DNA from: Schistosoma haematobium | Taxonomy: Eukaryota > Platyhelminthes > Trematoda > Strigeidida > Schistosomatidae | Length of the DNA stretch: 64,000 bases | Reading direction: 5' to 3' | Assembly (NCBI RefSeq): GCF_000699445.3 | Contig: NC_067195.1 | Location: forward strand, 83,772,569-83,836,568 | Shown: in pieces, positions 11,337 through 22,086 of the stretch | How the letters are laid out: the number at the start of each line of letters is the position of its first letter | How positions within the stretch are numbered: the first letter of the stretch is position 1 | Position numbers and translations under genes: made by a program | Notes under the pieces: generated by a model | The model's database searches: none | The model's input: the letters and a program-made list of their open reading frames with translations, nothing else | What the model was told of the DNA's origin: nothing

Positions 11337-12275
11337 ACAATATTTGGCCTCAAAGTATCCTGGTACGGCCGAGGATGTGGAGAGTCAGCTCTCCCTCACA
11401 GTCAATCAGTCGGCTACAACGTAGGACCAGGCACATATATACATCGGTCCAAGTTGCCATACAGCATTAGCACAGCAAGATGAACACCGGATTCATAGAA
11501 GTAGTTAAGTCAATGGTGGTAATGTATATAAAAAAAGATTGCATATAAGGATATAGTACAGGAAGAAAAATTAGCTCGTAGAAAGAAAGGTATAAAGGGA
11601 ATTTAATCTCACGGTTTAAGGGAAGACAGAGAGTGTATAAACCAACACCATTGTGATCGATTCTGAGCCATATCGCCAAGAGTCTCCAACCATTGGTTAC
11701 AATAGTCACGCCGACCCCAACCAAGTAGTCTGCATCTACCAACATGGCTCAGACTAGAAGTTAGTGACTTCAAAGATTGATGCCACGTTTTTGTTTGGCC
11801 GCTCCTAACTTTCTTCCGTTGTTCTCCTTCACATAGCCACGCAAATATAGCCGCTACCAGTGAAGTCCTACTCACTGCCTTCTCGTGGTGGGCGTGTTGT
11901 TCACAAAGTTGAGAGGACGAAAAGCGAATCGCCGGCGCTTTAACTGGGTTGGTGGACACGGAGGGTCCACCCAACGGAGTTGGAAAACCAGAATTTCAAC
12001 AAATGGTGCACATGGGCTCCAGTATTCTGAAGGAACAAATGGAGTCGGAACCAATTATTGGTCACCGTCTACCATAAGACTGCATATCCTGACGTTGCTT
12101 CACTGCCTTGTGAATCAAACCTTTAGGTCAAAATCTCAAAGTGTGGCCTCGTAAGAAAACTACATGGTTTGGTTTGGGCATCTCACACAAATCGATTGAC
12201 TATTGTGACATGTATGTATTTGATCCTCCTTTGTACCAATATTTATGTGTTCAAATAAATAAATAAATTTTATTT
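11337..12275. repeat. dispersed repeat with AAAT-type tail
   Basis: The right half (about 11860-12240) is the reverse complement of 20815-21180 and of 63420-63850; the right edge has an AAATAAATAAAT tail near 12255-12270, as expected for a non-LTR retroelement 3' end. The left edge (GAGGATGTGGAGAGTCAGC) matches the far ends of the other two copies, so this copy is longer, with an extra block at about 11400-11860. Orientation of the parent element is not settled because the minus strand carries a LINE-like peptide. Confidence 0.7.
11609..11974 (-). pseudogene. possible LINE C-terminal peptide inside the AAAT-tailed repeat
   Basis: A 121-residue frame ends with a segment KTWHQSLKSL, then GWGRRDYCNQWLETLGDMAQ and NRSQW. 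The pattern KTW..., W..., (A/M)AQNRxxW resembles the end of many non-LTR reverse-transcriptase ORFs, just after the RT thumb. No RT catalytic motif is visible here. It could equally be a translated antisense strand of a non-coding repeat. The first third of the same frame (GGPSVSTNPVKAPAIRF) is also open in the copy at 21042-21272. Confidence 0.3.
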
Positions 12276-14439
12276 AGTTAATAAAAATGTATACAAATAT
12301 CACTGAAGATTTTGGAATATAAATGCCATTGAACATAAGATTAATTAATAGAGTAAGAAATTTAATTCAGAATGGTTATTAAAGCAACATAAAAGTAAAT
12401 ATATAGATCATTTATTATATTCTACCATATGATATAGTTCATGTTAGAAAGAAAAGTAAAAACCAATACCAATTTAAAGTAGACAATTATTCAATCGATT
12501 TTGATTACTTTCTTTTTGATCTAATTTAATGATATTCATTATTGTAGTTGAAAATATTCAACATTAAATTCTTTGTGATCTTTTGGATCTTTAGTTTTGA
12601 AATAATGTCATACATACTTGCCCTTTCTTATCGAATTATACTATCTATGCTGAATGTTTTCTACCATCGGTGATATTGTTACTATATAGAAAACTCTGAT
12701 ATTTATTGTGATAATTTGCTATGGAACTTAGAACAGATAAATATCTATGACAGGTTCTATGTTCTCTGTGATAGATTGAAATCAACTTTTTCAGGTTATC
12801 CAGTTAGTCAGTGCTATCAACCAATAAATAGTAAAAGTATATTATGTAATAGTAATAGTATGATGTATGCTAATTATATGGACAGACATAAGTAATATGT
12901 ATCAGGAACTCTATGTAAGATTCTTACTGACAAAAGAGAAAAATAAGGAAAATTGGGAACAAAAGTGACCTAAATAATAACAGGGATAGAAAAACGATCA
13001 AGTATATAAAAGACAATTCAGAGAAGATGTGCAAATAATGTATTTAATGTGTTGTTTTCATATTTTAAAAATACACTGTGTAATTTTACACAATACAATA
13101 AATTGATCTACTCTAAACAAATCTTCATTCATTACAATATGATTATGATTTTTGTTTTGTTATCAGTTCGTATAATTCTGGAATAGATCATCTATCCTGT
13201 TCAACGATAAGGTTTACTTGTCACTATAGCTATAATTATAGATATTATCCTCTCCCTTTATACTAGATTTTTTCATAATATTCTAGTTGAAAATACATTC
13301 ATAATTCTTTCACAAATAAGATTACTCATAAATTAATCTTTTGAAATTTGTGATATATAAAATTATAAAGTCAAATTACATGATACGAGTAAAGGATGGG
13401 AAAAGTTTTAGACATCATATTGAATTAAAATTCCCAATCTTCAAAAGATATAGAAACTAGAGAAAGGAAGAGGGAGATAAAGGTGGGTGAGGTAGAAAGA
13501 AAGTTAAAAAAAAATAAGCAATTTTAATTTAAACAAAATCATTTTTCAAAGTATTACTATTTCTTGCATATTTTAATTAAAGAGCAAATAATAAACAGAG
13601 ATATATTGTTTCCGACGACAGTAACAACAACAACAACAATAACGACAACGACAAGAACAACAGACAATAGACAATATCAAACTATCTATATGACGTCAGT
13701 GAAATAAATGAAAAAAACATAACTAAATAATGCTCTAGTAAAACGACAACAACAAAAAAATATTTTTACTAGAAATAAAATAAAAGAAGCAGAATTCTAT
13801 TGGATTCTATCTGATAGGATACTTTTGTCAAAAAGTAAATTATTAATGGTCATTCGTATTACAATTATGCATAATTTAACGTTTACTCGTTTGTCATATA
13901 CTATAAAGGTTGTAGGTAGTTGTCACCTTTCGTTTTCTCTTGTTTCATTGGGGTTTTTTTTATTGGTATTTATTTTTGGTTTGCTTTATTTTTTTTTTTA
14001 AATTTCATGTGTAACTTTCATACTTTTGTTTGTAACGGGAAAATACATTAAAAGACCGGATACTTCTATTCACCTGGTAAACTTTATTGAATATCTTATT
14101 ATTTATATCAGTTTTTTTGATAACTTACACATTACCAAGATATTTATCTCGTAGTAAAATGGAGAAACAGAAAACTAAAGGAATTTACCGTCATTCGATT
14201 ATTTCACTTCTTGTATCTTTGTGTTTTTGTTAATGTACACACTTGTCATTATATTGACTAAATAAAGGTGAGGACTTGGAATAGTTTGTGGAATTTTCAT
14301 TATAAAAGAGATATTTTCAGTATAAAAAAAATGAAGTAGGTGGAAAAGAAAGTTTTCTTCTTTTATTATTTTTTTTTCTAGTCTATTTGTGTCACATACT
14401 TGTTATTGACATTTGGTCGTTTTATAGTGAACGAACATT
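12276..14439. other. long unassigned AT-rich sequence
   Basis: No gene seen. Contains an imperfect AAC/ACA simple repeat at about 13618-13670 and homopolymer T runs near 13990-14000. Confidence 0.5.
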
Positions 14440-14601
14440 CAAGTGGGGAAAAACAATTTATTATTTAGTGCAAAATTGCAAAATGTCTTGATAAAATGTG
14501 AAAACAATACATTTTATACAACATTTGAACATCTCCTGTCAATCGTCTCTTACAAATTTTATCGTTCCTTCATTCCGATTGTTTTTACAATTACTCTTTT
14601 A
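14440..14601. repeat. dispersed repeat, left half of interrupted copy
   Basis: Matches 2680-2790 (ATTTGAACAT...CGTCTCTTACAAATTT...). The match resumes at about 15045 after the LTR-like insert. Confidence 0.55.
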
Positions 14602-15039
14602 TTGGCCTGTGGATCTGACTCCAATTAGGTCGTAATGAATGTTTGTTATCGCTTGTCCTCGTATATAATCATCGACTTAAATTGCGTTAGTCAATAACGG
14701 AATTAAGTCAAATAACGAGAATAAACTTGTGAATACATGTATCTCGTATATAAAGCGAATGGAATATAGAAAGAAGAGAAACGACGCAAAAAGGGGATGG
14801 CTGGTAAGCCAACTCCCATTTAACCAAGCGTTAATCAATAATTATAGTTACATAAAAGTTACAGACATGTGATGAGTAATGGGACAAGAAATGTACACAC
14901 ACCTACGCGCTCATATAAAAACAGTCAAGATTGATAAACGAATAAATAACAAGGTCAGAATGTTACTCAAGTAAAATGAATAGATGGGCTATCCGAAAGC
15001 TAGAATAAGGTAAATGGGCTTAACATATAATAACTGACA
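14602..15039 (-). mobile_element. LTR-like dispersed repeat
   Basis: Minus-strand reading starts TGTCAGTTA (15039) and holds the conserved segments TTAAGCCCAT, TCATCACATGTCTGTAAC, TTGATTAACGCTTGGTTAAA, AAGTCGATGATTATATACGA and TTGGAGTCAGATCCAC. Similar sequences occur at 32061-32536(+), 51064-51348(+) and 52995-53337(-). The size (about 440 bp), a TATA-like segment in other copies and the presence of an empty site at 2630-2935 fit a solo LTR. The terminal repeat of a Penelope-like element is the alternative. Confidence 0.6.
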
Positions 15040-15180
15040 CTGCACTCTCCGTTTACAATCACGTTCGCTTTAATTCAATCTTCTCAACCTTTTGTTGCCA
15101 GGCCTTCCACTTCCGATTGGTGTTACGTACTACTTATATCAGTCAATATAAGTAGCGTACACCACAGTTTTACAGATTTT
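15040..15180. repeat. dispersed repeat, right half of interrupted copy
   Basis: Matches 2815-2925, including the segment AATCTTCTCAACCTTTTG and the end AAGTAGCGTACACCACAG. Confidence 0.55.
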
Positions 15181-15527
15181 ACATTTTCGTTAAAAATAAA
15201 TAAATTGATAAGCTACTTAAAATGTTTCAGTAGAAATCAGAAGCGGTTCAATAATTTTACATTAATTTAATATTTATTGATTCTATACTTGATATAGACA
15301 GAACATTTATTGTGATATTTTTTTAGTGCCTGATTGAAAGTTGGTATGGTTAATTTCTAAGATGGAGGGTACAATTATATTTTGATAATGTTAGTGTCTA
15401 ATATGATAAATTTAAGTTTTGAAATCATGTTTAAGGTTTCCCTAGGTTGTAATAAAAATGATTTCAGTCAGAGTTTCTATTTGATAATGAATATGTTTTA
15501 AATAAGGTGTATTCCAAGTCGCTGGTG
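15181..15527. other. unassigned AT-rich sequence
   Basis: Nothing recognised. Confidence 0.5.
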
Positions 15528-16617
15528 AGCTTAAAATTTCCACCTTTAACTCTTCTAGAAATACTGTTGGTTCCAAGCTTGGGTAAAGGTGGAAGTTTGA
15601 GTGTGGGGTCGGCAACCCCATCTTACTAAAACAATGCCAACAAGATTGAACAAATGTTTGCAAAATTGTGCATGGAGGATACCTGACAGATGTATTGCAA
15701 GTGAGGACTGGAGTCAGACAAAGCTGTTTACTTTCTCCCTTCCTCCTTCTTCTGGAGGTCGACTGGATTATGAAGATCTCGATATCTGAAGGGAAGCACA
15801 AAATAAAATGGACAGGTTGGATGCAACTGGACGTTTTGAACTTCACAAATGACCTAGCTTTTCTATCTTACACATATCAAAAAATGCAGGTCAAGACAAC
15901 CAGTGTAACAACAGCTTCTACATCAGTAAGCCTCAGCATACACAAGGGGAAAAACAAGATCCTCAAATACAACACGGAGAACACCAAAACAATCACACTT
16001 GATGCAGGAACTCTGGAAGAGGTGAAAACATTCACGTACCTGATCAGTATCATCGATGAAAAAGGAGGTTCAGATGCAGACGAACAGTCAAGGATTGGCA
16101 AAGTAAGTATAGCATTCCTACATTTGAAGAATATATGCAACTCAAAACAACTGTCAACCAACATCAAAGTTGGAATCTTCAGGACGAACGTAAACACAAT
16201 TCTAATGTACGCAGCCGAAACTTGGAGAACTACTACAACCATCATCAAGAAGGTACAATTAATTGTAAATGGTTGTCTACGTAAGATACTCAATATCTGT
16301 TGAATGGATACCATCAGCGACAGCCTACTATGGGAGTGAATAAAAAAAGCTTGCAACTAAAGAGAAAGGATATGATACATATTGAGAAAATCATCAAACT
16401 GCATCACGAGACAAGCCCTAGCTTGGAGTCGTGAAGGGAAACGGAGACGTGGAAAGCCGAAGAACACATTGCGTCGAGAATTAGAAGAAGACATGAAAAC
16501 GATGAATAGGAACTGGAAAGAAGTGAGAAGGATTGCTTGAAACAGAGTTGGATGGAGAACAGTCGTGAGCGGCCTATGCTCCTCCACGAGGGTGACAGGA
16601 GTAAGTAAATAAATAAG
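15528..16617 (+). mobile_element. RTE-like LINE, 5' leader joined to RT 3' half (internal deletion)
   Basis: About 15546-15632 is the LINE 5' leader (GTTGGTTCCAAGCTTGGGTA, GGGGTCGGCAACCCC). It is joined directly to the RT region at about 15640, so the APE endonuclease and the first part of RT are missing. The 3' end has the TAAGTAAATAAATAAG tail. Both ends of the LINE are therefore present, which distinguishes it from simple 5' truncation. Confidence 0.75.
15668..16303 (+). pseudogene. RTE-like reverse transcriptase fragment
   Basis: The 211-residue frame carries the RT block B segment (RTGVRQSCLLSPFLL), a decayed catalytic box FTNDLAFLS where FADD is expected, the IHKGKNKILKYN segment, and the thumb/C-terminal part LKNICNSKQL and AETWRTTTTIIKKVQ. 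Loss of the first catalytic aspartate (D to N) and a stop at 16303 make it inactive. Subgroup with NICNSKQL. Confidence 0.85.
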
Positions 16618-16696
16618 TATATTCCACAGCGAAAACAAACTTGATCAATAAACGTTAATTAGATATCCAACTTATAATTAATCTCAACATACAATT

Positions 16697-17355
16697 GAGC
16701 ACCCACGGACCTTCCAATCGATTTTGGCCCACCAACAATTGAAGAGATCAGCATGGCCATCAGACAAATCAAGAGCGGTAGAGAAGCAGGGCCAGACAAA
16801 ATGCCAACAGAAGCACTGAAAGCAGACGTGGCAACAACCGAAAAGATACTCCACATCCTCTTCAGTAAGATCTGGAATAAAGAACAAGTACCACCAGACT
16901 GCTAAGACAGTTCTACCCTATAAGGCTAAGACCTGGAGAACCACTGAAGCCATCATCCAGAAAATACAAGTGTTTATTATCAGTTGTCTGTACAAAATAC
17001 TCCGGATTCATTGGCCACACACTATCAGTAACAATCTACTGTGGGAGAGAACAAACCACATTACAACGGAGGAAGAAGCACTGGAAGTGAATAGGACACA
17101 TATTGAGGAAAGCACCCAACTGCGTCACAAGGCAATCCCTCACTTGAAATCCTCAAGGCTAAACAAAGGAGGAGAGGAAGACCAAAGAATACATTACATT
17201 ACACCGAGAAATGGAGACAGACGTGAGAAGAATGAACAAGAGTTGTATAGAAGTAGAAAGAAAGGCCCATGACAAAGTGAGTTGGAGAATGCTGGTCGGC
17301 GGCCTATACTTCATTAGGAGTAACAGGCGTACGTAAGTAAATAAGTAAGTAAGTA
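16697..17355 (+). mobile_element. RTE-like LINE with internal deletion
   Basis: The first part (16697-16905) encodes the start of the RT domain: a DFGPPTIEEISMAIRQIKSG segment followed by AGPDKMPTEALK. It then jumps at about 16905 to the C-terminal part (AKTWRTTEAIIQKIQVFI, open as 16970-17272) and the GTAAGTAAATAAGTAAGTAA tail. The catalytic FADD region is absent. It lies about 80 bp after the LINE at 15528-16617, in the same orientation. Confidence 0.8.
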
Positions 17356-18305
17356 CAATTGAGTTTTGAACCTATTTAACAAAAAATCACAAGATATACG
17401 ATTTTGTTATAAGTTCATTCTTATCTTTATGTTATGTAGCTACGCATAAAAAGTTATTTAATTATTCAATTCAATGAGATTTAAAAGTTATAAAGCGTTG
17501 TGTTATTGCATTCTACTTAGATACTTATAAGTATTTCGGGGTTAAATAATCAAATGCACTTGTTAGTACTTATCTGACGTACAAGTATTTTGATTGAAAG
17601 TTCTTGAAACATTTGAATTTCGTCTGAAATGTCTCGTTTAAAATCATTTACGACATTGTTGATTATATCGAAAATATGTTAAAACAGTTGTTCACTGATA
17701 TATATCGTCTTTAATTTTTATCTAGTGGATCGGAGTTTATGATGTTAAACATTTTTTTCTTAAAAACACTCAATTCATGTCAAATTAATGTACGACGTTG
17801 TAGCAACTGCTGAATAATTTAGTTCTATATTATGAACTTACTGTAGTGAGAAAGTTCATTCAATTCGGTATTTTCCCAACAACGTACATTCCCAACTCCA
17901 TCAGAAATTTAACCCATAATATTCAATTAGTAGTAGTGTTTTTCAAAGTTCCTTCAAAAAGCCATGACCAGCGGAGTTCAGCCATGTCAAGTGTGAAATA
18001 AATATTATCAAAAGATAAGAGTTGCACAATATCTAGAATTAACTGAAGGTATAAATGGAAACCATTGGATTCTGACTTATTTGTTTGAAATTTAAGTGCC
18101 AACTATCAGGCCTTAGTGTTCTATTTATAATCCCTAGTGCTACCTGTGAAGAAATCTCATACCAAGATGAACACAGAGACCTAGTCCTTTCTGTTTTTCA
18201 ATGGTTTACTCACAAACTACAGTTAACAGAATTTTCACTAATAACCTATTATTATACTGTGATATATATTCTGGTTATCTAAAATTTACATTTATTTCTC
18301 AATTA
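17356..18305. other. unassigned AT-rich sequence
   Basis: No coding region recognised. About 17945-18000 (GCCATGACCAGCGGAGTTCA) is a short decayed piece of the family 2 leader. Confidence 0.45.
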
Positions 18306-18549
18306 TCACTATGGGATTGTGGTGATTGGTATATTTTTGATTGAGATCATAAATCGATTGATGTTAGACTATCATTGAAAACTTGGATTACCATTTTGTC
18401 CTAGTATGGGACTTCTCAACAGTGTCTATCCACGATCTTGCTCGTAAGATTCGAACCAAGAAACTTCAGTTTCGCGCGAACGAATGCTTTTAAGTTGTCA
18501 ATGATGGTCTAACATCAATCGATTCATGATTTCGATCAAAAACATTTCT
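18306..18549. mobile_element. family 2 SINE fold-back
   Basis: Minus-strand tail, hammerhead remnant and tRNA-like part (18306-18490), then a short plus-strand tail (about 18497-18549). The two ends, 18333-18380 and 18500-18547, are inverted copies of the TCTAACATCAATCGATTCAT tail. The hammerhead remnant reads GGACAAAA, without the essential G12. Confidence 0.7.
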
Positions 18550-18889
18550 TAATTAATTGATCATAGTAAATTAACACTAACCTTTTACTTGATAATAAAA
18601 TTATTTCATCATCACATGTATGCATAGACATTTTTTTTTTCATTTTCAGCACATGAATTTATAAAATTGGAAATTAATCTAAAATAATCTTCAGAAGTAG
18701 ATATTTCTAATGAATACCATAGGTCATTTGTACTTACCAACATATACATATGTACATAGTGATACAAAAGTACAAAGTATGATTTCATCTTCTTTTTTTT
18801 TGTTCAAGAAATAAAATAAAATTTCGATTGGAAATTACGTTTCATTGTCAAAAAGTTAGAACTTTATTTCGAAATTTAGAAATTATTTG

Positions 18890-19113
18890 GGTAAGATTAT
18901 AGTTTATGGACAAACCAATCAAATATAAGATAATAGATCTTGAATTTTTGATGTGAAATTCATCTATCCATTTGACTAAATACCGTTTAAGCATTTTAGC
19001 TTATATCAGTTCGTAATGAAAACCCCCAAATCGAATTCCTAATCCTAACTATCAATTGTAAACAATCATTTTTATTCCTTACATTAGTTTATAACCATCA
19101 TTTAATCCTAGTT
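18890..19113. repeat. old dispersed repeat, left part of interrupted copy
   Basis: Shared with 30225-30310 and 30682-30780: TTTATGGACAA near 18905 and CAGTTCGTAATGAAA near 19006. The pair defines insertion sites for a LINE piece here and an LTR there. Confidence 0.6.
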
Positions 19114-19126
19114 ATTAGGTGGATAT

Positions 19127-19453
19127 AACTCTGCCTGGAGTCCCTCCGGGGGCTACTGCCGGTCCCAAGTTCGGATAAAGGGGGAGGGTTGGGCATGGGA
19201 TTAGCGATCCCATCCCGTAGAAAACTAACTCTCTAAAAAAACACTAACCAGAAAACATTGTTCAAACTTTTTAAACTCTGCCCTGGGAGTCAGGAGGTCT
19301 TCATTTAGAAGAGTTATGACGCCTCACAGTGAAAGCCGAGTTCCTTCGAAAGTCACGAGGTCTATGCCCCTTCTGACAACCAGAGCAACTATTTATTTAG
19401 GTTTATGGAATACTCGTACAATGTGGGAGACCGGGAGTCTTCCAAATTGCTGC
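19127..19453 (+). mobile_element. RTE-like LINE 5' end only, with target-site duplication
   Basis: Holds the LINE 5' leader (GGAGTCCCTCCGGGGGCTAC, GATCCCATCCCGTAGAAAAC) and the start of the APE endonuclease coding region, where the plus strand reads a WNTRTMWETG-like segment near 19400-19435. It stops there: no RT and no 3' tail. Exact 13 bp repeats ATTAGGTGGATAT flank it at 19114-19126 and 19454-19466. The related locus at 30770-30790 has this site without the insert. Confidence 0.8.
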
Positions 19454-19466
19454 ATTAGGTGGATAT

Positions 19467-19525
19467 TCTCAAGGTCACTTTAGCGTCAGTCGAAAGTCAT
19501 TCATGGATTATAGTTTCACCGTTAT
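19467..19525. repeat. old dispersed repeat, right part
   Basis: Continues the family of 18890-19113; matches 30783-30840 (CTCAAGGTCACTTTAGCGT against CTCCAAGGTCATTTTAACGT). Confidence 0.55.
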
Positions 19526-19623
19526 TCATTTATTTATTTACAGTTAGATGATAGAGTAAGTTGTTTTCAATATCCAAAAGATGTTGTATATTCATTGTTA
19601 AATAACTTTAAGTCAGTGATATT

Positions 19624-19818
19624 GATGGACATTAAAACCGTTAGATACCGGCCGGCTCAGTGGTCTAGAGGATAAGCGTTCGCGCACGAGATCGATAGGT
19701 GGTGAGTTCGAATCTCGCTAGCGGGATCGTGGATGCGTACTGTTGAAGAGTGCCATATTAGGACGAAACGGCTGTTCAGTGCTGCTAGATTTTCCATAGT
19801 GTTCTAGCTTTAATTAAC
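19624..19818 (+). mobile_element. family 2 hammerhead SINE, 5'-truncated
   Basis: A box TGGTCTAGAGG, B box AGTTCGAATCTC, then a hammerhead segment with stem II 3' strand and GAAAC intact but core TTGAAGA, so inactive. Confidence 0.8.
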
Positions 19819-20044
19819 ACATGAATTATAAAAAGAATACAACATTTAAGAATTGTCATGTTCATTTAAAACAATATACATTAATGATTTTATTGTATTC
19901 TATTATTTTATTGAAATTGTATAGTAGGGATTTCTAATCTGAATCATTAAGTTTGGTGATGTTTACCATTGTTATTTAGGACTGTAATTGACCAGTTTCT
20001 TGTTGGAATAAGTGCAATCTATGTGAATTGCCTCGATATCGCTT

Positions 20045-20365
20045 GACATCACATGTTTTATAAGCAAAGATGGATAGTGGCTAGCAGTGGAATCTATAAC
20101 GTACGTTTTGTCCTATTTGGGACTCGTCAGCTGAATGTACCTGCATCTCGGAGTTGATGTTCACTCTGGGACTAAAACCCAGTACCGTTCGCTTCAAAGG
20201 CTATCACGTTGTCCATTTAGCTACTGAGTCCTGTATTAGATTCAAGTCTCAGAGTGATCAACAACTCTGGGATGCAGATACATCCGGCTGACGAGTCCCA
20301 AATAAGACAAAACGAACGTTATGGATTTCACTGTTAGCCACTATCCATCTTTACTTATTAAGATG
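20045..20365. mobile_element. family 1 (Sm-alpha-like) inverted pair
   Basis: A minus-strand copy with hammerhead remnant and tRNA-like head (about 20063-20233) is followed by a plus-strand copy without the head (about 20240-20365). The outer ends are inverted repeats (AGATGGATAGTGGCTAGCAG and its complement). Both arms share unusual inactivating changes: GAAAC has become AAAAC, and GTCC at the cleavage site has become GTTAT. Confidence 0.8.
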
Positions 20366-20747
20366 TTAATTCACTAATTTTTGTTTTCAATTGATGTAAA
20401 TTATAAAAGTTGAATGGATGTAAAGATGTGTTTTTGGATTTATTGATTATTTCATTAATTAATCATAGTAACCAATTTAAAAAAACAACTATTTTGTATT
20501 CATTAGTAAAGGTTTCTATTCTTCCATCATTAATATTCACAATATAAAAACAAAAAAAATTTATTGATTTTCAAAAAAAGTTATTAAACGCCAAATATTT
20601 ATTGATTGTTTGACGTATTAATTGTGTTTGTGTTATGAAATATTTTTGTATTTTTTGTTTTTGTTTTGAGGGTTTAGTTTACTTGAACTACAATCTAAAC
20701 ACTATTATATTGATACTTTCAATGTATCTTAGTAAGTTAGCATTATT
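20366..20747. other. unassigned AT-rich sequence
   Basis: Nothing recognised apart from A and T runs near 20550-20580. Confidence 0.5.
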
Positions 20748-21290
20748 ATTATTATTTATTATTTAAACACATGAACATTGGTATAAGGAGGCATCAAATA
20801 GATATGCGCCACATTAATCATTCGATTTGTGTGAGGTGCCCAAACCAAACCAGGTGGTTTTATTAGGAGGCCACACCTGGGTCTTTGACCTAAAGGTCTG
20901 ATTCACAAGGCAGTGGGGCAACGTAAGGATATGCAGTCTCATGGTAGACAGTGACCAATAATTGGTTCCGACTCCATTTGTTCCTTCAGAATACTGGAGC
21001 CCATGTGCACCATTTGTTGAAATTCTGGTTTTCCAACTCCGTTGGGTGGACCCTCCGTGTCCACCAACCCAGTTAAAGCGCCGGCGATTCGCTTTTCGTC
21101 CTCTCAACTTTGTGAACAACACGCCCATCACGAGAAGGCAGTGAGTAGAACTTCCCTGTCAGTGACTGTTTGCACGTGGCTATGTGAGAGCATTTTTCGA
21201 GAGACCACGGACTCTCCTCAGCCTTGGCCTAACCAGGGCATTTCGGGCCTATCTTACAAAGTTACCGTTTAGTTGATTACTAAGCATTTT
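20748..21290. repeat. dispersed repeat with ATTT-type end
   Basis: Reverse-complement relative of 11860-12270 and same-strand relative of 63390-63940. Left edge is ATTATTATTATTTATTATTT; the conserved block includes TTTGACCTAAAGGTCTGA, CCAACTCCGTTGGGTGGACC and AGCGCCGGCGATTCGC. The frame at 21042-21272 is not a convincing gene. Confidence 0.7.
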
Positions 21291-21726
21291 CAATTTGTTC
21301 TGACAAGATCGGTTCAATTGATAATGGGATAACACCGTTTTAGACCAGGCCAAGCATATGGATTAAATTAATCAGTTTGCATACACAAGTCTGGTTTCTT
21401 TTACTGGAGAAGTAATTTTTTACTTTTTGAAAGATGATTCGGAACAGGGTATACTATTAGAAAAATCTAAGTTGACACTATGTTTTTTGTTCATCAAATG
21501 ATAAGAAATAACACCATTCGTTGATTTGATGACAACCAACTGATGGTTACCAAAGAAGATGTGACTCTACTCCTGGACTACACGCCTAACCACTTTTCAA
21601 CTTTACTAGAAGTACGCTATGAATACTATTGTCGAAATGCTTAATTCTGATTTAGTAACATTATTTTCACTCACTTAAGTTGAATTCATCTTATTCCACA
21701 TCAGTTGTTGTGCTCATTTTATTCAC
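21291..21726. other. unassigned sequence
   Basis: Nothing recognised. It ends at the direct repeat flanking the family 3 element. Confidence 0.5.
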
Positions 21727-22086
21727 ATCAATTGTGATTACATATCAGTCCTACAGGAGGTCAGTCGCGGCTCGGATAGCTCAGTGGTAACGTCTCTGAC
21801 TGTGAAGCTGGGTGACACGAGATCGAATCCGCCAGGAAGCACCAGTTCCCTCAAGTTTACAGGTACACCTTGCTGACGAGTGCCAAGTAGCACGAAACCC
21901 GAGTCCAGGGTTTCCTGTTGACTACCTCCAACCACCATCTAAATCTTAATATATAGTGCCTGCAGTGTCGAGTCACCTAGACTGGTGGCCACATTGCAAC
22001 ATGGTCGATAGCATTCGATCTGCACTAAATAAGGACTTGACACACATGACATTGATCACCACCCAGTGATCAATCAATTGTGATTA
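21727..22086 (+). mobile_element. family 3 hammerhead SINE, permuted copy
   Basis: The tRNA-like head (A box TAGCTCAGTGG near 21777, B box AGATCGAATCC near 21820) is followed by an intact-looking hammerhead (21859-21918), the CCAACCACCATCT segment, and a second block starting ATATAGTGCCTGCAG at about 21951. ATCAATTGTGATTA occurs at both edges (21727-21740 and 22073-22086). In the other copy (29435-29774) the second block comes first and this edge sequence is internal, so the two copies are circular permutations of one unit of about 345 bp. Confidence 0.85.
21859..21918 (+). ncRNA. hammerhead ribozyme, family 3, apparently intact
   Basis: Type I layout. Outer stem I ACAGG/CCTGT, inner stem I CCTTG/CAGGG (one G-U), separated by internal loops TACA and TTT. 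Core CTGACGA at 21873-21879. Stem II GTGC/GCAC with loop CAAGTA. GAAA at 21894-21897. Stem III is only A-U and C-G closing a four-base loop (CCGA), then the triplet GTC; the expected cut is between 21905 and 21906. All catalytic positions match the hammerhead consensus. Very short stem III is known from schistosome hammerheads. Activity is inferred, not shown. Confidence 0.8.

Noticed and set aside
15877..16356. 159-residue minus-strand frame
   Set aside because: Antisense of the RT fragment at 15668-16303.
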